From assembly GCA_903935335.1 (NCBI GenBank), contig CAIZRG010000018.1, positions 1 through 64,000 of the forward strand: a stretch of DNA of 64,000 bases. Direction: 5' to 3'. Numbering within the stretch: the first letter of the stretch is position 1; each line of letters starts with the position of its first letter. Below, in pieces: positions 63,396 through 64,000 of the stretch. This stretch comes from Oligoflexia bacterium (GTDB lineage: Bacteria; Bdellovibrionota; UBA1018). The notes under the pieces are model-generated. The model was not told the origin of the DNA. It did not search any database and saw only the letters and a program-made list of their open reading frames with translations. The position numbers and the translations under genes are program-made.

Positions 63396-64000
63396 TTTCT
63401 TCTTCCTTGGATGATCTTTTTGAATCAGTTACATGAGTCGATAAAAGCTCACAAAGCTCCTCAGCGCTCACTCGAATCAGAGTCGTCACCGAACTCCATC
63501 GAGTTTGAAAAGCATTAAAAGCTAAAACAGACACTACAGCCACAACGATTCCTGCTGCAGTTGCTATTAAGGATTCAGAAATCCCTGCAGCCACAACAGC
63601 AAACCCTCCTGAGCCGACTTTAGCGATACTTTGAAATGACCTCAAAATCCCAATGACTGTTCCAAAAAGACCAATGAAAGGAGCTGCATTTCCAATGGTA
63701 CCTAAAATCCACAGATTTCTTCTCAACTCTAGGTTGATCACTTGTCGTTTTCTTTCAAGAGCTTCAAACCAGCCGTCTTTTAGTCTTAAATCTTTCGATC
63801 TCAATCTCTCCAAAGCTACCTGAAGAAGTCGAGCAGTAGGAAGTCCATCATGGGAACGACACAAAGTCCCTAATGCTTCAAAATCACTGCACAATAAGGT
63901 ATTAATAGCCAACAAATGAAAAGACTTCAAATCCCGCTCGAGCCACTTATAATTCCAAAGTCTTTCAAAAATCACTCCCCAGGCCACTAAGGAACAAAAA
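63385..64000 (-). CDS. TolQ/ExbB/MotA-family proton channel protein (5' truncated)
   Basis: The frame stays open to the window edge, so the start lies outside; the GTG at 63987 falls within the first transmembrane helix (SLVAWGVIFERLWNY). Two more helices follow (ILGTIGNAAPFIGLFGTVIGI and GISESLIATAAGIVVAVVSVLAF), the MotA/TolQ/ExbB proton-channel signature. It forms the ion-conducting complex with the downstream TolR-like protein. Confidence 0.88.
   Translation of the reverse strand, partial: FCSLVAWGVIFERLWNYKWLERDLKSFHLLAINTLLCSDFEALGTLCRSHDGLPTARLLQVALERLRSKDLRLKDGWFEALERKRQVINLELRRNLWILGTIGNAAPFIGLFGTVIGILRSFQSIAKVGSGGFAVVAAGISESLIATAAGIVVAVVSVLAFNAFQTRWSSVTTLIRVSAEELCELLSTHVTDSKRSSKEEENGF

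Noticed and set aside
1-64000. Insertion sequences, CRISPR arrays, prophage or rRNA
   Set aside because: No transposase, integrase, regular spacer array, phage structural gene or rRNA sequence was recognised on either strand.

Overview
The window is 64 kb of AT-rich (roughly 40% GC), densely coded chromosome from a Gram-negative bacterium. Gram-negative markers are TolQ/TolR-type proteins, a BamE-like lipoprotein, several outer-membrane beta-barrels, a soluble lytic transglycosylase, and many Sec-exported proteins and lipoproteins. A fused PurS-PurL, an FHA-domain sigma54 activator, GYF_2 domains on a cyclase-like protein and a stand-alone FliL-like protein recall Bdellovibrionota/Oligoflexia or another deltaproteobacterial-type lineage. 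That placement is inference. Eukaryote-like F-box/LRR and LRR proteins, and an MFS carrier resembling those of amoeba-associated bacteria, suggest contact with protist or other eukaryotic cells.

Layout. 1-7.5 kb: end of comEC, a secreted metzincin-like protease, two pseudouridine synthases, an RlmI-like methyltransferase, a secreted SRPBCC protein, and a membrane pseudo-cyclase with two GYF_2 domains. 7.6-13.5 kb: murF, an L-threonylcarbamoyladenylate synthase gene, and a tightly coupled ribE-ribBA-ribH-CDF transporter operon. 13.5-21.9 kb: an accessory block between tRNA-Arg(TCG) and tRNA-Leu(CAA). It carries a DUF1543 protein, an MFS carrier, a secreted F-box/GALA-type LRR protein, a frameshifted ankyrin-like lipoprotein remnant, a secreted unknown, an exported helicase of the kind seen in large DNA viruses, a beta-barrel and an exported glutaminase. 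22-30.5 kb: ldcA, engB, the FHA-sigma54 activator behind its own -24/-12 promoter, a FliL-like protein, a BamE-like lipoprotein, and accA-gmk-spoT. 30.6-39.4 kb: envelope and secreted proteins (beta-barrels, a long LRR protein, a papain-like and a subtilisin-like protease) with an S1-domain protein among them. 39.5-57.5 kb: ppa, argR, an HDOD/STAS pair, tyrS, slt, addAB and the purL-purQ-purH operon. 57.5-64 kb: a large secreted Cys-rich coiled-coil protein, the two E1 subunits of a 2-oxoacid dehydrogenase, an ICMT-like methyltransferase, and TolR and TolQ (the last cut by the window edge).

Genes are packed tightly. Many same-strand neighbours overlap by 1-50 bases, and four convergent pairs share a CTAA or CTAG stop tetranucleotide. 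No insertion sequence, CRISPR array, rRNA or convincing riboswitch was seen, and no strong GC-rich rho-independent terminator. The best candidates for something undescribed are the exported virus-type helicase (18173-19960) and its accessory neighbourhood, including the F-box/LRR protein.
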